A stretch of DNA of 64,000 bases from the NCBI RefSeq assembly GCF_002953255.1, contig NZ_CP026498.1:733130-797129 (forward strand). The letters are read 5' to 3'. The stretch's first letter is position 1; the number at the start of each line of letters is the position of its first letter. Origin of the DNA: Streptomyces sp. CB01881. Its GTDB lineage: Bacteria; Actinomycetota; Actinomycetes; Streptomycetales; Streptomycetaceae. A program made the position numbers and the translations under genes. Under the pieces are notes generated by a model. The model was not told the origin of the DNA, made no database searches, and saw nothing but the letters and a program-made list of their open reading frames with translations. Shown piece by piece: positions 33,476 to 43,180 of this stretch.

Positions 33476-36196
33476 TCAGCCGCGGGCCGGCGCCCCGCGG
33501 CGGGCGACGAGCTTGCCCAGCTCCCACAGCAGCAGGAGCGCGACGGCGGCCAGCAGCGCCCAGCAGAACTGCCGGACGTTGAGGTCGGTGGTGCCCAGCA
33601 GGCGGTGGAACACGTCCATCTGGGTGACCAGCACCGCCAGGACGAACTCGCCGAGGGCCGCCAGGTTCATCTGCCTGCTGTCGAAGGTGGCGACGTTCAG
33701 CACCGAGCCGCGCTCGCTGCGGCACTCGTACGCCGCCACGATCAGGCAGAGCGCGAAGGCGGCGAAGGAGATCGAGTTGCCGATCTGGAGGCTTCCGTAG
33801 CGCGACTCGCCCAGCTTGATCAGCAGGAGCAGCGCGACGGTGACGGCCAGCCCCGCCAGGCCCACGGTGATCACGACGGGCCTGGTCAGCACCGTCTCCC
33901 CGCGCGGGCGCGGGGTGCGCCGCATCAGCCCGGGGCTCGCCAGGTCGAATCCCAGGGCGAAGCCGAACGGGGCGTTGACCACGAAGTGGATCCACAGGAC
34001 CTGCGCCGGGGTGAACGGCTCTCCCGCCGCGAGGTTGAAGACGGTGGCGCCGAGGAAGGTCAGGACGAACGTCACCAGCAGCACCAGGACGAACCGGATG
34101 TACTTGGTGAGGTTGTCGTAGAGCTTCCGGCCCTCCTCGACGGCGTAGACGATGGTGGCGAAGTTGTCGTCGGCGAGGACCATGCGGCCGGCGTTCTTCG
34201 CGACGTCGGTGCCGCTGCCCATGGCGATGCCGATGTCGGCGGCCTTGATGGCCGGCGCGTCGTTGACGCCGTCGCCGGTCATCGCGACGACGTCGCCCTT
34301 CTTCTTGAGCGTGTCGGCGAGCAGCACCTTGTGCTCGGGCGCGACGCGTCCGACCACGCCGATGGCGTCGATGCGCGTCAGCCGCTCGTGCTCGGGCATG
34401 GCGGCGAAGTCGGCGCCGAGGACGGCCTCGCCCTCGATGCCCAGCTGCCGGGCGATGGCCTCACCGGTGGTGACGTCGTCCCCGGTGACCATGCGGACCC
34501 GGATGTGGGCGGCCTGGGCGTCGGCCACGGCCGCCCTGGACTCCTCCCGGGGCGGGTCGACCATGCCGACGAGGCTGGTCATCCGCAGGTCGGTGACGAG
34601 CGCCAGCAGGTCGCCGGCCGGGTCGAAGTCCGCCGGGTCGAGGTCCCGCACGGCCGCGGCCATCACCCGGCGCCCCTCGCCGCCCATCCGTTCGGTCTGC
34701 GCCTGGGCCCTGCCGCTCAGGCCGGCGTCCCACGGGATGCCCGTACCGGCCGAGAGCGCGGTGGTGGCGCGGTCCATCACCGCGGGTGCCGCGCCCTTCA
34801 CGAAGCACCGGACCACGCTGCGCCCCGCGGCGTCCACCGTCGAGTTGAAGGTCGCCATCAGCTTGTAGCCGGGGTCGAACGGCAGCGTGGCGAGGCGGGG
34901 GAAGCGCTCCCGGGTGGCCTCGATGTCCAGCCCGGCCTTGTGCCCGAGGACGAGCAGGGCGCCCTCGGTCGGGTCGCCCACGACCTCGCCGTCCACCAGT
35001 TTGGCGTCGTTCGCGATCAGGTAGGGCAGCACGGCGTCCTCGATGCCGGCGGAGGTGCCGGCGGCGTGGTGGACCTTCCCGGCGAGGCGGTAGCCGGTGC
35101 CGGAGACGGTGTAGCGGTCGGTGGGGCTGAGCACCTCGACGACGGTCATCTGGTTCATCGTCAGGGTGCCGGTCTTGTCGGAGTTGATGGCCGAGGTGAA
35201 GCCGAGCGTCTCGACGGAGGGCAGCTCCTTCACGATCGCGTGGCGCTTGGCGAGGTTGAGGCTGCCGACCGAGAGGATCACCTGGCTGACGGTCGGCAGC
35301 GCCTCGGGGATGGCGGCGATCGCCAGCGAGACCGCGCTGACGAAGAGGGCGTCCCACGCCTGGTCCCGGCTGCGGCCGAGCGCGAACATGACGACCATGG
35401 TCAGACCGGCCGCCGCCGCGATCCACAGCGTCAGCGTGTTGAGCTCCCTGGTGAGCGGCGACTGCTCCTTCTCGGTGGCCGACAGCATCCCGGAGATCTT
35501 GCCCAGCTCCGTGCCGGCGCCGGTGGCGGTGACGACGAGCAGTCCGCTGCCGTGCGTGACCGGGGTGTTCATGAACGCCATGTTGGTCTGGTCCCCCGGC
35601 GGCAGGCCGCCCCCGGCCGTCAGCGTGCCGGCGTCCTTCGCCGCCGGGACGCTCTCGCCGGTGAGCGCCGACTCGTCGATCTGCAGGGCGCTGGCCTCGA
35701 TGATCCGCCCGTCCGCCGGCACCTCGTCTCCGGCCGAGATGAGCACGATGTCGCCGACGACCACCAGCTCGGCCGGGATCTCGGCCTCGGTGCCGTCCCG
35801 GCGGACCCGCGCCGTCGCCTCCATCATCGACTTCAGCGCGTTCATCGCGCTCTCGGCCTTGCCCTCCTGGCGCAGGCCCACGACCGCGTTGAGCAGGGTC
35901 AGGACGATGAGCAGGATGCCGGTGCCCCACTCCCTGATCGCGAACGACACGATCGCCGCGGCCACCAGGATGATCTGCATGTAGGTGCGGTACTGGTCGA
36001 GGAAGCGCAGCCACTCGGGCCTCGCCTTCTCCTCCGGCAACGCGTTCGGCCCGTGCGCGGCCAGCAGTTCAGCCGCCCGGGAGGCCGTGAACCCCGCCGC
36101 CGGGTCCGCTCCGAGGGCGGCCACGACCTCCTCCGGCGGCCGCGCGTACCACGGTACGGAGCCTGCCGGTCCCGACTGGTCAGCCTGCTCCGCCAT
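33476..36196 (-). CDS. P2-type cation-transporting ATPase
   Basis: A roughly 906-residue Ca2+/H+-type P-ATPase. It has an N-terminal cation-ATPase domain, the actuator TGES loop, the phosphorylated Asp in SDKTGTLTMNQM, and the hinge motif TGDGVNDAPAIKAADIGIAM. About ten membrane segments are predicted. ATG 36196 has GGAG five bases upstream; ATG 36199 is the alternative. The ion is not readable, although the architecture fits Ca2+ or Na+/K+ pumps. The PPK2-type kinase gene ends ten bases from its start, suggesting co-transcription. Confidence 0.87.
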   Translation of the reverse strand: MAEQADQSGPAGSVPWYARPPEEVVAALGADPAAGFTASRAAELLAAHGPNALPEEKARPEWLRFLDQYRTYMQIILVAAAIVSFAIREWGTGILLIVLTLLNAVVGLRQEGKAESAMNALKSMMEATARVRRDGTEAEIPAELVVVGDIVLISAGDEVPADGRIIEASALQIDESALTGESVPAAKDAGTLTAGGGLPPGDQTNMAFMNTPVTHGSGLLVVTATGAGTELGKISGMLSATEKEQSPLTRELNTLTLWIAAAAGLTMVVMFALGRSRDQAWDALFVSAVSLAIAAIPEALPTVSQVILSVGSLNLAKRHAIVKELPSVETLGFTSAINSDKTGTLTMNQMTVVEVLSPTDRYTVSGTGYRLAGKVHHAAGTSAGIEDAVLPYLIANDAKLVDGEVVGDPTEGALLVLGHKAGLDIEATRERFPRLATLPFDPGYKLMATFNSTVDAAGRSVVRCFVKGAAPAVMDRATTALSAGTGIPWDAGLSGRAQAQTERMGGEGRRVMAAAVRDLDPADFDPAGDLLALVTDLRMTSLVGMVDPPREESRAAVADAQAAHIRVRMVTGDDVTTGEAIARQLGIEGEAVLGADFAAMPEHERLTRIDAIGVVGRVAPEHKVLLADTLKKKGDVVAMTGDGVNDAPAIKAADIGIAMGSGTDVAKNAGRMVLADDNFATIVYAVEEGRKLYDNLTKYIRFVLVLLVTFVLTFLGATVFNLAAGEPFTPAQVLWIHFVVNAPFGFALGFDLASPGLMRRTPRPRGETVLTRPVVITVGLAGLAVTVALLLLIKLGESRYGSLQIGNSISFAAFALCLIVAAYECRSERGSVLNVATFDSRQMNLAALGEFVLAVLVTQMDVFHRLLGTTDLNVRQFCWALLAAVALLLLWELGKLVARRGAPARG

Positions 36197-36205
36197 CATC
36201 GCTCC

Positions 36206-37198
36206 TCACGATCCGGATCCGCCGGGCCGGCCGTCCCGGCCGTCCCGGCCGACCGGGTGCGCCGCCGCGTACGGGTCGTCGGCGGCTCCCTCGGGGGCCT
36301 GCTTCTCCAGCCGGCGCCTGGCCGCGCGGAGCTCCTGCCGGGCCTCGTCACCGACGGTCGGGTACTGGGGGTCGAGCCCGATCAGCGTGTGCGCGAGCAC
36401 CGCCGCCGCACAGATCCGCGCGAACCACTTCCGGTCGGCCGGCACCACGTACCAGGGCGCCCACGGCGTGCTCGTGGCCGACAGCATCTCGGAGAACGCC
36501 TCCTGGTAGTCGTCCCACCGCTCGCGCTCGCGGATGTCCGCCGCGGAGAACTTCCAGTTCTTCTCGGGCAGGTCGATCCGTTTCAGGAAGCGGGTGCGCT
36601 GCTCCTCCTTGGAGAGGTTCAGGAAGATCTTCACCACCTTGAACCCGTTCTCGGTGAGGTACCGCTCCCAGTCGTTGATCGCCCGGTAGCGGTCCTCCCA
36701 GATCCCCGGCCCCTTCGCCTCGTCCGGCAGCCTCTGCCGGTCGAGGACCTCGGGGTGTACCCGCACCACGAGCACCTCCTCGTAGTGCGACCGGTTGAAG
36801 ATCCCGATGTCGCCCCGGGCCGGCAGCCGCTGCGCGTACCGCCACAGGAAGTCGTGGTCGAGCTCCTCCGCGGAGGGCACCTTGAAGCTGCTCACGTGGA
36901 CGCCCTGCGGGTTCACCCCGCTCATCACGTGGCGGATCGTGCCGTCCTTCCCGCCGGCGTCCAGCGCCTGGAGGCAGAGCAGCACTCCGTAGGTGTCCTG
37001 GGCCGCCAGCCTGTCCTGGTACTCCGCCAGCAGGGAGACGCCGGAGCGCAACAGCTCCGTGCCCTCGCGCTTCTTCAGACCGGCCTTGAAGCGCGGGTCG
37101 AAGTCGGCTTCCAGGTCCACCTCCGAACCCGGCTTCACCCGCAGCGGCTTGATGAACTTCGCGATCCGCTTCGCACGTTTGTCGGCCACCGCCTGCAC
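36206..37198 (-). CDS. PPK2-family polyphosphate kinase
   Basis: A 330-residue polyphosphate:nucleotide phosphotransferase. Walker A is ALDAGGKDGTIRHVMSGVNP and the lid region has FNRSHYEEVLVVRVHPE. Members phosphorylate ADP/AMP or GDP with polyphosphate. GTG 37198 is chosen for a GGAGG five bases upstream; GTG 37189 is possible. It precedes the P-type ATPase by ten bases, suggesting an energy- or stress-related operon. Confidence 0.87.
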   Translation of the reverse strand: MQAVADKRAKRIAKFIKPLRVKPGSEVDLEADFDPRFKAGLKKREGTELLRSGVSLLAEYQDRLAAQDTYGVLLCLQALDAGGKDGTIRHVMSGVNPQGVHVSSFKVPSAEELDHDFLWRYAQRLPARGDIGIFNRSHYEEVLVVRVHPEVLDRQRLPDEAKGPGIWEDRYRAINDWERYLTENGFKVVKIFLNLSKEEQRTRFLKRIDLPEKNWKFSAADIRERERWDDYQEAFSEMLSATSTPWAPWYVVPADRKWFARICAAAVLAHTLIGLDPQYPTVGDEARQELRAARRRLEKQAPEGAADDPYAAAHPVGRDGRDGRPGGSGS

Positions 37199-37424
37199 CA
37201 GCTCCTCCCGGGTCCGGCGGGCGCCACGAGGCTCTCGCCGTATTCTCCGCCCGCACGGGCGACGGCGGCTGCTGCCCGTACCCGCAACCGCGTGCCCCTC
37301 GTCCCGGACGCCGCAGACGTCCCCGTTGCGCACTCCCGAGTCTCGGCAGCGCGGCGGCCGCCCGCACGCCGGCCTACGCCGCACGGGGGACCGCCGCCCC
37401 GGCGGCCGGCGGCACCGCCGCGGG

Positions 37425-39572
37425 TCACCGGGGGACGGACCGGACCAGCAGCAGGGCGATGTCGTCGGTGCGGTGCTGCGCGTGCCCGGCCCGGCCGACG
37501 AGCGCGTCGGCGAGCCGGTCCAGCGGTTCGCCGCCGTGGCGGGCGAGCGTGGCGGTGAGCTCGGCCACCGCCTGGTCGAGATCGCCGCCGGGCGTCTCGA
37601 TGAGGCCGTCGGTGTACAGGACCAGGGTGGTGCCGACCGGCAGCCCGACGCGGATCTGCGGGTACTCGGCCGCGGGGTCGACGTTCAGCACCACGCCGGT
37701 GAGCGGCTCCAGCGCCTCGGCCCGGCCGTCCGGGTCGTACCGCAGGGGCACCGGATGGCCCGCGTTGGCCAGCCGGGCCTCGCGGTGGACGAGATCGACG
37801 CAGAGGTAGCTGCAGCTGGCCAGCAGGGTCGTGTCCAGGTCGGCCAGCAGGCGGTTGGTGCGGGCGAGCACGGTGCTCGGGTCGGCGTCGGCCGCGGCGA
37901 AGGCGCGGACGGCGGTGCGGACCTGGCCCATCAGCGCGGCGGCGTTGACGTTGTGGCCCTGGACGTCGCCGATCACCACGGCCACCGTGTCGGCACCGAC
38001 CCGGATGAGGTCGTAGAAGTCCCCTCCGACGTCCATGTCCTCGGTGCACGGCAGGTAGCGGGCCGCGATCTCCAGGCTCGGGACGGTGGGCAGCGCGTGC
38101 GGCAGCAGGCTCTCCTGGAGGCCGTGGGCGAGGAGGAGCTTGGTGTCGTACAGCCGGGCCCGGTCCAGGGCCTGGGCGATCAGACCGCCGAGCGAGGTGA
38201 GGACGGCGCGCTCCTCCACGTCGAAGCGGTGCGGCTCGGCGAAGGCCAGCACGCAGGTGCCGATCAGCCGGCCCGAGGTCACCAGCGGCAGATAGGCCCA
38301 GGCGGCCATGCCGTCCTGCGTCTCGTGGCGGTCCGGGTAGAGCCGTTCCAGCTCCACCCGGGTCTCGAAGAACGCCGGAACGGGATTGGTCGACGCCTGG
38401 ACGCCGGGCGTGGACTCCGTCAGCGGGGTGCTGTCGAACTGGTCGACCAGGCCCGGCGGATATCCGCGGTGGCCCACGATCCGCAGCCGGCCACCCTCGG
38501 CCATCAGCACCGCGACGGCCTGGCCGCCGAACGCCGGCAGGATCTGCTCGGAGACCATGCCCACGACGTCCTGCACGCTGACGGCCTCGGTCAGCGCACC
38601 GGCGAGGTGGAGGAGGTGGTACAGCGCTCCGGGCCGCGTGTGCACCACGCGCTCGGCGGGGGCCCCGGCCCGTCGGCCGGCCTTGGCGTCACCGGTGACC
38701 TCGGCGGCTTCGACGACCCGTACGGTGACCCCGGAGGCGTCCGGGAAGAGCTGGAACGAGAGCCACCGGTCCGGCGGCCTCAGTGCGACGAAGGAGGTGG
38801 ACTGCCCGCCGATCACCGCCGCGCGGTAGTGGTACTCGTACACCGGGTCGCGCAGCCAGGGCAGCGCCTCCCACGGCCGTACGCCCAGCAGCCGGTCGAC
38901 CGGTTCGCCGAGCAGCCCGGCCGCGGCCGGGGTGACCGCGGCCAGCCGGCCGTCCAGGTCGATCTCGCAGACGCCCTCCGGCAGCCGTGCCGCCATCGTG
39001 CTGCCCGGGCCGGCGGAACGGTACTCCGCCACCGCGGGGCTCGGGCCGGGCCGGATCGGACGGCCCGCCCGGGCCGCCACCGCCAGTGGCCCGGCCAGCC
39101 GCCGGGCGAGCGCGTCGAGCCCGTCGCGTTCACCGGGCGACAGCTCGGAGGGGTGCGCGGCGGGCCAGAGGACGAACAGGGCCCCGTAGGTGGTCCCCTG
39201 TGCGACGAGCGGAACGGCCGCGAGGCAGAACGAGTACGGCATGGCGACCGCGACGCTGGGGTAGCGGCGGGCCATCTCCTCGGGACCGGCGACCCAGACC
39301 GTCCGGCCGGTGCGCACCGCCTCGACGACCGGGATCGGTGCGGTCATGCCCACGTGCCGCCACGGTCGGGTGAACTGCCGGGCGGCCCCGAAGGTCATGA
39401 CCAGTTCGAGCAGGCGCTGGTCCTCCGACAGCATGTAGAGGCCGCCGAGGTGCGCACCGACCCGGTCCGGCACCGACCGCAGGATCCGCGCCAGCACCGC
39501 GAGGCCGCGCCCTTCCATCACCTCGGCGGCCTCGTGTCCGGACCGCGACGACGCATGTGGCGACATGCCCAT
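37425..39572 (-). CDS. GAF/PAS-PP2C (SpoIIE/RsbU-type) phosphatase
   Basis: A 715-residue signalling protein. Domain order is an N-terminal GAF (about 20-190), a PAS-like module (about 200-310), a second GAF (about 330-480) and a C-terminal PPM/SpoIIE phosphatase (about 500-710) with GGDFYDLI, GDVQGHNVNAAALM, NAGHPVPLR and YTDGLIE metal-binding motifs. Such proteins dephosphorylate anti-anti-sigma factors. There is no membrane segment. ATG 39572 has GAGG eight bases upstream. Confidence 0.87.
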   Translation of the reverse strand: MGMSPHASSRSGHEAAEVMEGRGLAVLARILRSVPDRVGAHLGGLYMLSEDQRLLELVMTFGAARQFTRPWRHVGMTAPIPVVEAVRTGRTVWVAGPEEMARRYPSVAVAMPYSFCLAAVPLVAQGTTYGALFVLWPAAHPSELSPGERDGLDALARRLAGPLAVAARAGRPIRPGPSPAVAEYRSAGPGSTMAARLPEGVCEIDLDGRLAAVTPAAAGLLGEPVDRLLGVRPWEALPWLRDPVYEYHYRAAVIGGQSTSFVALRPPDRWLSFQLFPDASGVTVRVVEAAEVTGDAKAGRRAGAPAERVVHTRPGALYHLLHLAGALTEAVSVQDVVGMVSEQILPAFGGQAVAVLMAEGGRLRIVGHRGYPPGLVDQFDSTPLTESTPGVQASTNPVPAFFETRVELERLYPDRHETQDGMAAWAYLPLVTSGRLIGTCVLAFAEPHRFDVEERAVLTSLGGLIAQALDRARLYDTKLLLAHGLQESLLPHALPTVPSLEIAARYLPCTEDMDVGGDFYDLIRVGADTVAVVIGDVQGHNVNAAALMGQVRTAVRAFAAADADPSTVLARTNRLLADLDTTLLASCSYLCVDLVHREARLANAGHPVPLRYDPDGRAEALEPLTGVVLNVDPAAEYPQIRVGLPVGTTLVLYTDGLIETPGGDLDQAVAELTATLARHGGEPLDRLADALVGRAGHAQHRTDDIALLLVRSVPR

Positions 39573-39759
39573 CACAACAACCTCGTTCGAGCCGACGGCG
39601 GACCCGCGCCCCCCTCCATACTGGCCCGGCCGGGTACCGTACGCGTCCTGTCGCCGCCCGGCGGACGGCGGTGGAGCCGCACCGCCGGCGCCCTCCACGT
39701 GCTGACCCGCCGGGAGCGCGGTGGACGGCCGGCCCGCACTCCGCGGGCAGCGCACGAGA

Positions 39760-39790
39760 AGGCCACCCCGGGGAGACCCCGGGGTGGCCT
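39760..39790 (-). terminator. Perfect-stem terminator
   Basis: AGGCCACCCCGGGG (39760-39773) pairs exactly with 39777-39790 around an AGA loop. It lies 43 bp beyond the stop of the minus-strand CMD-like gene and insulates it from the phosphatase gene. Confidence 0.85.
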
Positions 39791-39832
39791 CGGCTCCGAC
39801 CGCCCGTTCAGGGCTGATCCCTGGGGAGCGGA

Positions 39833-40177
39833 TCAGTAGGGCTCCGCCTTGCTCTCTGCTTCGACCTGGGCGACCTCGGCCACGGCGATGGCGAGGCCTA
39901 GCGCCTCGGTGATGTGGCCCGCCGCCGCCATGACGCGGGCCGTGCCCACGATGGGCGCGACCGCGACCAGCACGTCCTGCAACTGTTCGACCGTCAGCCC
40001 GGCCTCGACGGCCGGGCCCACGTGGGCGAGGTAGGAGATCGCGGGTGCGTCCATGGCCGCGAGGGCCGCGATCCTGGTGAGGATGAGCGTCCGCTCGTCC
40101 AGGCCGCAACGTTCGAGCGAGTCGACCGTCATGGCGGCGAGCGTGTCGAGGACGGGGGTCTCTGACTGTGTGGTCAT
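39833..40177 (-). CDS. Carboxymuconolactone decarboxylase/AhpD-like protein
   Basis: A 114-residue all-helical protein of the CMD fold (DERTLILTRIAALAAMDAPAISYLAHVGPAVEAG). It lacks a CxxC pair, so it is not a classical AhpD peroxidase partner. ATG 40177 has GGAAGG nine bases upstream. It is monocistronic with its own terminator; the function is unknown. Confidence 0.75.
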   Translation of the reverse strand: MTTQSETPVLDTLAAMTVDSLERCGLDERTLILTRIAALAAMDAPAISYLAHVGPAVEAGLTVEQLQDVLVAVAPIVGTARVMAAAGHITEALGLAIAVAEVAQVEAESKAEPY

Positions 40178-40355
40178 GCCTGGCTGCCTTCCGCGGGAGG
40201 TGGCACTGACAGGGAAGTGCGCCGGACAGCGGGAGTCGCCACCGCCGACGGGCCCTGTTCCGAAGACTAGAGGCCTCACCCGGACCGCGCACGGCGGGCA
40301 GCGGTCAGCGGCTGCCTTCGCACGTCGCGTCGAGGAGCACGGTGCCCGGCCGGCG

Positions 40356-41411
40356 TCAGCCCGCCGGGGCCGTCGGAGCGGGCGGGACCGCGCCGGCCGT
40401 TCCCGGTACCGTCGGCGCATCCTCGCGACGCCGCCGCCGCAGCCAGACGGTCAGCAGGAGGCACGGCAACAGGAGCCCGCAGAGGGTGAGGACGAGGAAC
40501 GTCGTGAAGCCGCTGATGTGGCTCACCAGCCACTCGAAGTTCTGCCCGAAGAACCCGACCACGAACGACAGCGGGAGGAACACGGTCGCCACGATCGTGA
40601 GCCGCTCCATCGTGGCGCTCTGTCGGAGAGTGATCTTGTTCTGCTCGACGGAGATGACCGCGATGTTCGCCTCCAGGACGGTGGTCAGGAGGTCCCGCTG
40701 GGCGGCGACCTCCTCGTTGACGAGCAGGAGGTGGTCGTGCACGTCGCGGAAGTACGGCAGGAGCTCGGCCGGCGACCTGCCGGTCTGCAGCCGCCGGCCC
40801 AGCACGGCCAGCAACGGGTGCACGACGCGGTAGAAGTCGGTGGCCTCCCGGCGCAGGAAGTAGATCCGCTCGGTCGGCGCGACCGCCCCGGAGAACACCG
40901 TGGCCTCGATCTCCTCGATGTCGCGTTCGAGTCCCGCGACGACGGGCGCGTAGCCGTCGACGACCTGGTCGAGGATGCCCCAGAGCGTCGAGGCGCTCCC
41001 GGCCCGCAGCAGCTCGGGCCTGCGTTCCAGCCGGCTGCGGGCGCCGGCCAGTTCGCTGGCGACGCCCTGGCGGACGGTGATCACGAAGTGCTCGGCCAGG
41101 AAGATGCTGATCTCACCGGTGTCGACCTCCTCGCGCTCGTCGTCGTAGCGCGCGGTGCGCAGGATGATCAGCTCCGTGCCGTCCTCGTACTGCTCGGCCT
41201 TCGGCCGCAGGTGGAAGGCCTGGGCGTCCTCGACGGCGAGTTCGTGGAGGCCGAAACCCTCGCGGACCTCCTCCAGTTCCCCGGCGCCCGGTTCGAACAT
41301 GCCCAGCCAGACGAAGCCGCCCCGCGCACAGCGCGCGGCGGCCTCCTCCAGAGGCATCGCACCCTCGTGCTGCCGGCGCCCGTCGCGGTAGTGCGCACAG
41401 TCGACGATCAT
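40356..41411 (-). CDS. CorA-family divalent cation transporter with GQN signature
   Basis: A 351-residue CorA/ZntB-like protein with a long cytoplasmic domain and two C-terminal membrane helices. The pore-loop signature, normally YGMN, reads FGQNFEWL here. GMN mutations generally abolish Mg2+ transport in CorA, but natural variants occur in ZntB-like proteins, so the ion may be different. ATG 41411 gives the start. It is divergent from the flavohemoprotein across a 401-bp gap with no gene; ACGTCCC motifs recur there. Confidence 0.8.
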   Translation of the reverse strand: MIVDCAHYRDGRRQHEGAMPLEEAAARCARGGFVWLGMFEPGAGELEEVREGFGLHELAVEDAQAFHLRPKAEQYEDGTELIILRTARYDDEREEVDTGEISIFLAEHFVITVRQGVASELAGARSRLERRPELLRAGSASTLWGILDQVVDGYAPVVAGLERDIEEIEATVFSGAVAPTERIYFLRREATDFYRVVHPLLAVLGRRLQTGRSPAELLPYFRDVHDHLLLVNEEVAAQRDLLTTVLEANIAVISVEQNKITLRQSATMERLTIVATVFLPLSFVVGFFGQNFEWLVSHISGFTTFLVLTLCGLLLPCLLLTVWLRRRRREDAPTVPGTAGAVPPAPTAPAG

Positions 41412-41812
41412 GGCCTTCCTCCTCGCGTCCGGCCCGCCGACGCCTCCGCCACCCCCGCCGCGCCGTTCGGCGACGCGGTGCGCCGGCAGGCCTCACAGCA
41501 ACGCCTGCTCCTCCGCTCCACCTCATGCTCCTCCGCTTCGCCCGTAACGTCCCCGCGCTCCGTCCCGGACGTCCCGACGCATCGGCCGGAACGTCCCCCG
41601 CGGCCGTCCGAACCGCCCCGCGGTGGCCCCGCACGGTGGACGCGCCCGGGGCGGCGGCCGAAGGTACCGGTGGGCAGGGACCTTCGGTCCCTCGGCAGCG
41701 GGGCCTCCCGTGCGTTCTTCTTGAGGCGCCACCGGAACCCGCGCCCGGCGTCCCGGCCCACCACCGGCCGTCGACGCACGCGGTCCACCGCCACGTGCCC
41801 GAGGAGTACGCC

Positions 41813-43012
41813 TTGCTTTCCGCCGAATCAGCCCGGGTCGTCCGCGACTCCCTGCCCGCCGTCGGCGCGGCCCTCGACGAGATCACCGCCCGCTTCTACG
41901 CCACCATGTTCGCCGAGCACCCGGAGCTCCTGGACGGGATGTTCAACCGCGGCAACCAGGCCAGCGGCGCCCAGCGCCGGGCCCTCGCCGGGTCGATCGC
42001 CGGGTTCGCCGGCGCGCTGCTGGCACATCCCGACACCCGCCCCGACGCGCTGCTGGCCCGCATCGCCCACAAACACGTCGCGGTCGGCGTCACCGACGAC
42101 CAGTACACGATCGTGCACAAGTACCTCTTCGCCGCCATCGCCGAGGTGCTGGGCGAGGCGGTGACACCCGAGGTGGCCGCGGCCTGGGACGAGGTCTACT
42201 GGCTGATGGCCGGTGCGCTCATCGCCCAGGAGGCCCGCCTCTACCAGGAGGCGCAGGTCCGGCCGGGGATGGTCTGGCAGCAGTGGACGGTCGTCGAGCG
42301 GCGCGAGGAGACCGCGGACACGGCCTCCTTCCTGCTCCGGCCCGCCGACGGCTCCGACGCCCCGCCGGCCCGGGCGGGCCAGTACGTCAGCGTGCGCGTC
42401 CTGCTGCCCGACGGCGTGCACCAGTTGCGCCAGTACAGCCTCTCCGGCGCGCCCGGTGGCCGGCTGCGCCGGATCACCGTCAAGCGCGTCCACGGCGAGG
42501 GCCCCGACGGCGAGGTCTCCGGTCTCCTGCACCGCACCGTGCGCCCCGGCGACGAGCTCACCCTGTCCGTGCCCGTCGGCGACGTCCTCCTCGACGACAC
42601 GGACGCCCCGCTGGTGCTGGTCTCCGCCGGGATCGGCTGCACGCCGATGGTGGGCATGCTCGAACACCTCGCCGCCACCGGCTCCCGCCGCCCGGTCCTC
42701 GTCCTGCACGCGGACCGCTCCCCCGCCGACCACGCCCTGCGCGCCGACACCGAGCGCTTCGTGGCCGGACTGCCCGACGCCCGCGCCGTGTTCTGGTACG
42801 AGCAGCTCTCGGCCGAGGAGCCGGAAGGGCGCACCGGGCTGATGGACCTCGACGGCCTCGACCTGCCCGGGAACGCCCACGTGTACCTGTGCGGCGCGCT
42901 GCCCTTCATGCGGGCGGCCCGTGACCAGCTGCTGCGCGCCGGAGTCCCGGCCCGGCACATCCGCTACGAGGTCTTCGGCCCCGACCTCTGGCTCGCCGAC
43001 GCCACGGCCTGA
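41813..43012 (+). CDS. hmp: Flavohemoprotein (nitric oxide dioxygenase)
   Basis: A 399-residue NO-detoxifying enzyme. TTG 41813 is the start: GAGGAG lies six bases upstream, and the product then begins LSAESARVVRDSLP as in homologues. The globin domain (1-140) has the proximal histidine in IAHKHVAVGV. The FAD-binding RQYSLS motif and an NAD-binding domain (SAGIGCTPMVGMLEHLA) follow. It oxidises NO to nitrate with NAD(P)H. It ends in a strong terminator. No obvious NsrR-type site was seen. Confidence 0.92.
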   Translation: MLSAESARVVRDSLPAVGAALDEITARFYATMFAEHPELLDGMFNRGNQASGAQRRALAGSIAGFAGALLAHPDTRPDALLARIAHKHVAVGVTDDQYTIVHKYLFAAIAEVLGEAVTPEVAAAWDEVYWLMAGALIAQEARLYQEAQVRPGMVWQQWTVVERREETADTASFLLRPADGSDAPPARAGQYVSVRVLLPDGVHQLRQYSLSGAPGGRLRRITVKRVHGEGPDGEVSGLLHRTVRPGDELTLSVPVGDVLLDDTDAPLVLVSAGIGCTPMVGMLEHLAATGSRRPVLVLHADRSPADHALRADTERFVAGLPDARAVFWYEQLSAEEPEGRTGLMDLDGLDLPGNAHVYLCGALPFMRAARDQLLRAGVPARHIRYEVFGPDLWLADATA

Positions 43013-43025
43013 CACCGGCCGCGCA

Positions 43026-43064
43026 ACCGCCGCCGCGGCAGGACCGCCCTGCCGCGGCGGCGGT
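43026..43064 (+). terminator. Terminator after hmp
   Basis: A perfect 17-bp stem (43026-43042 with 43048-43064) closes a five-base loop, 14 bp beyond the hmp stop. Confidence 0.88.
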
Positions 43065-43180
43065 GCATGCATCCCCGGTGCCGGGCCGGGGCCCCGAGGG
43101 CCCCCGGAGGTCACGGTGACTGACGGGGCTTTCAGCCCCCGGAGGGATCTTGGCAGAAGCCCCGGGTAAGGTAGGCGATC

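Noticed and set aside
33605..37558. 1317-codon open frame on the plus strand
   Set aside because: It lies opposite the P-type ATPase and PPK2 genes, whose motifs are intact. The frame is a by-product of high GC.
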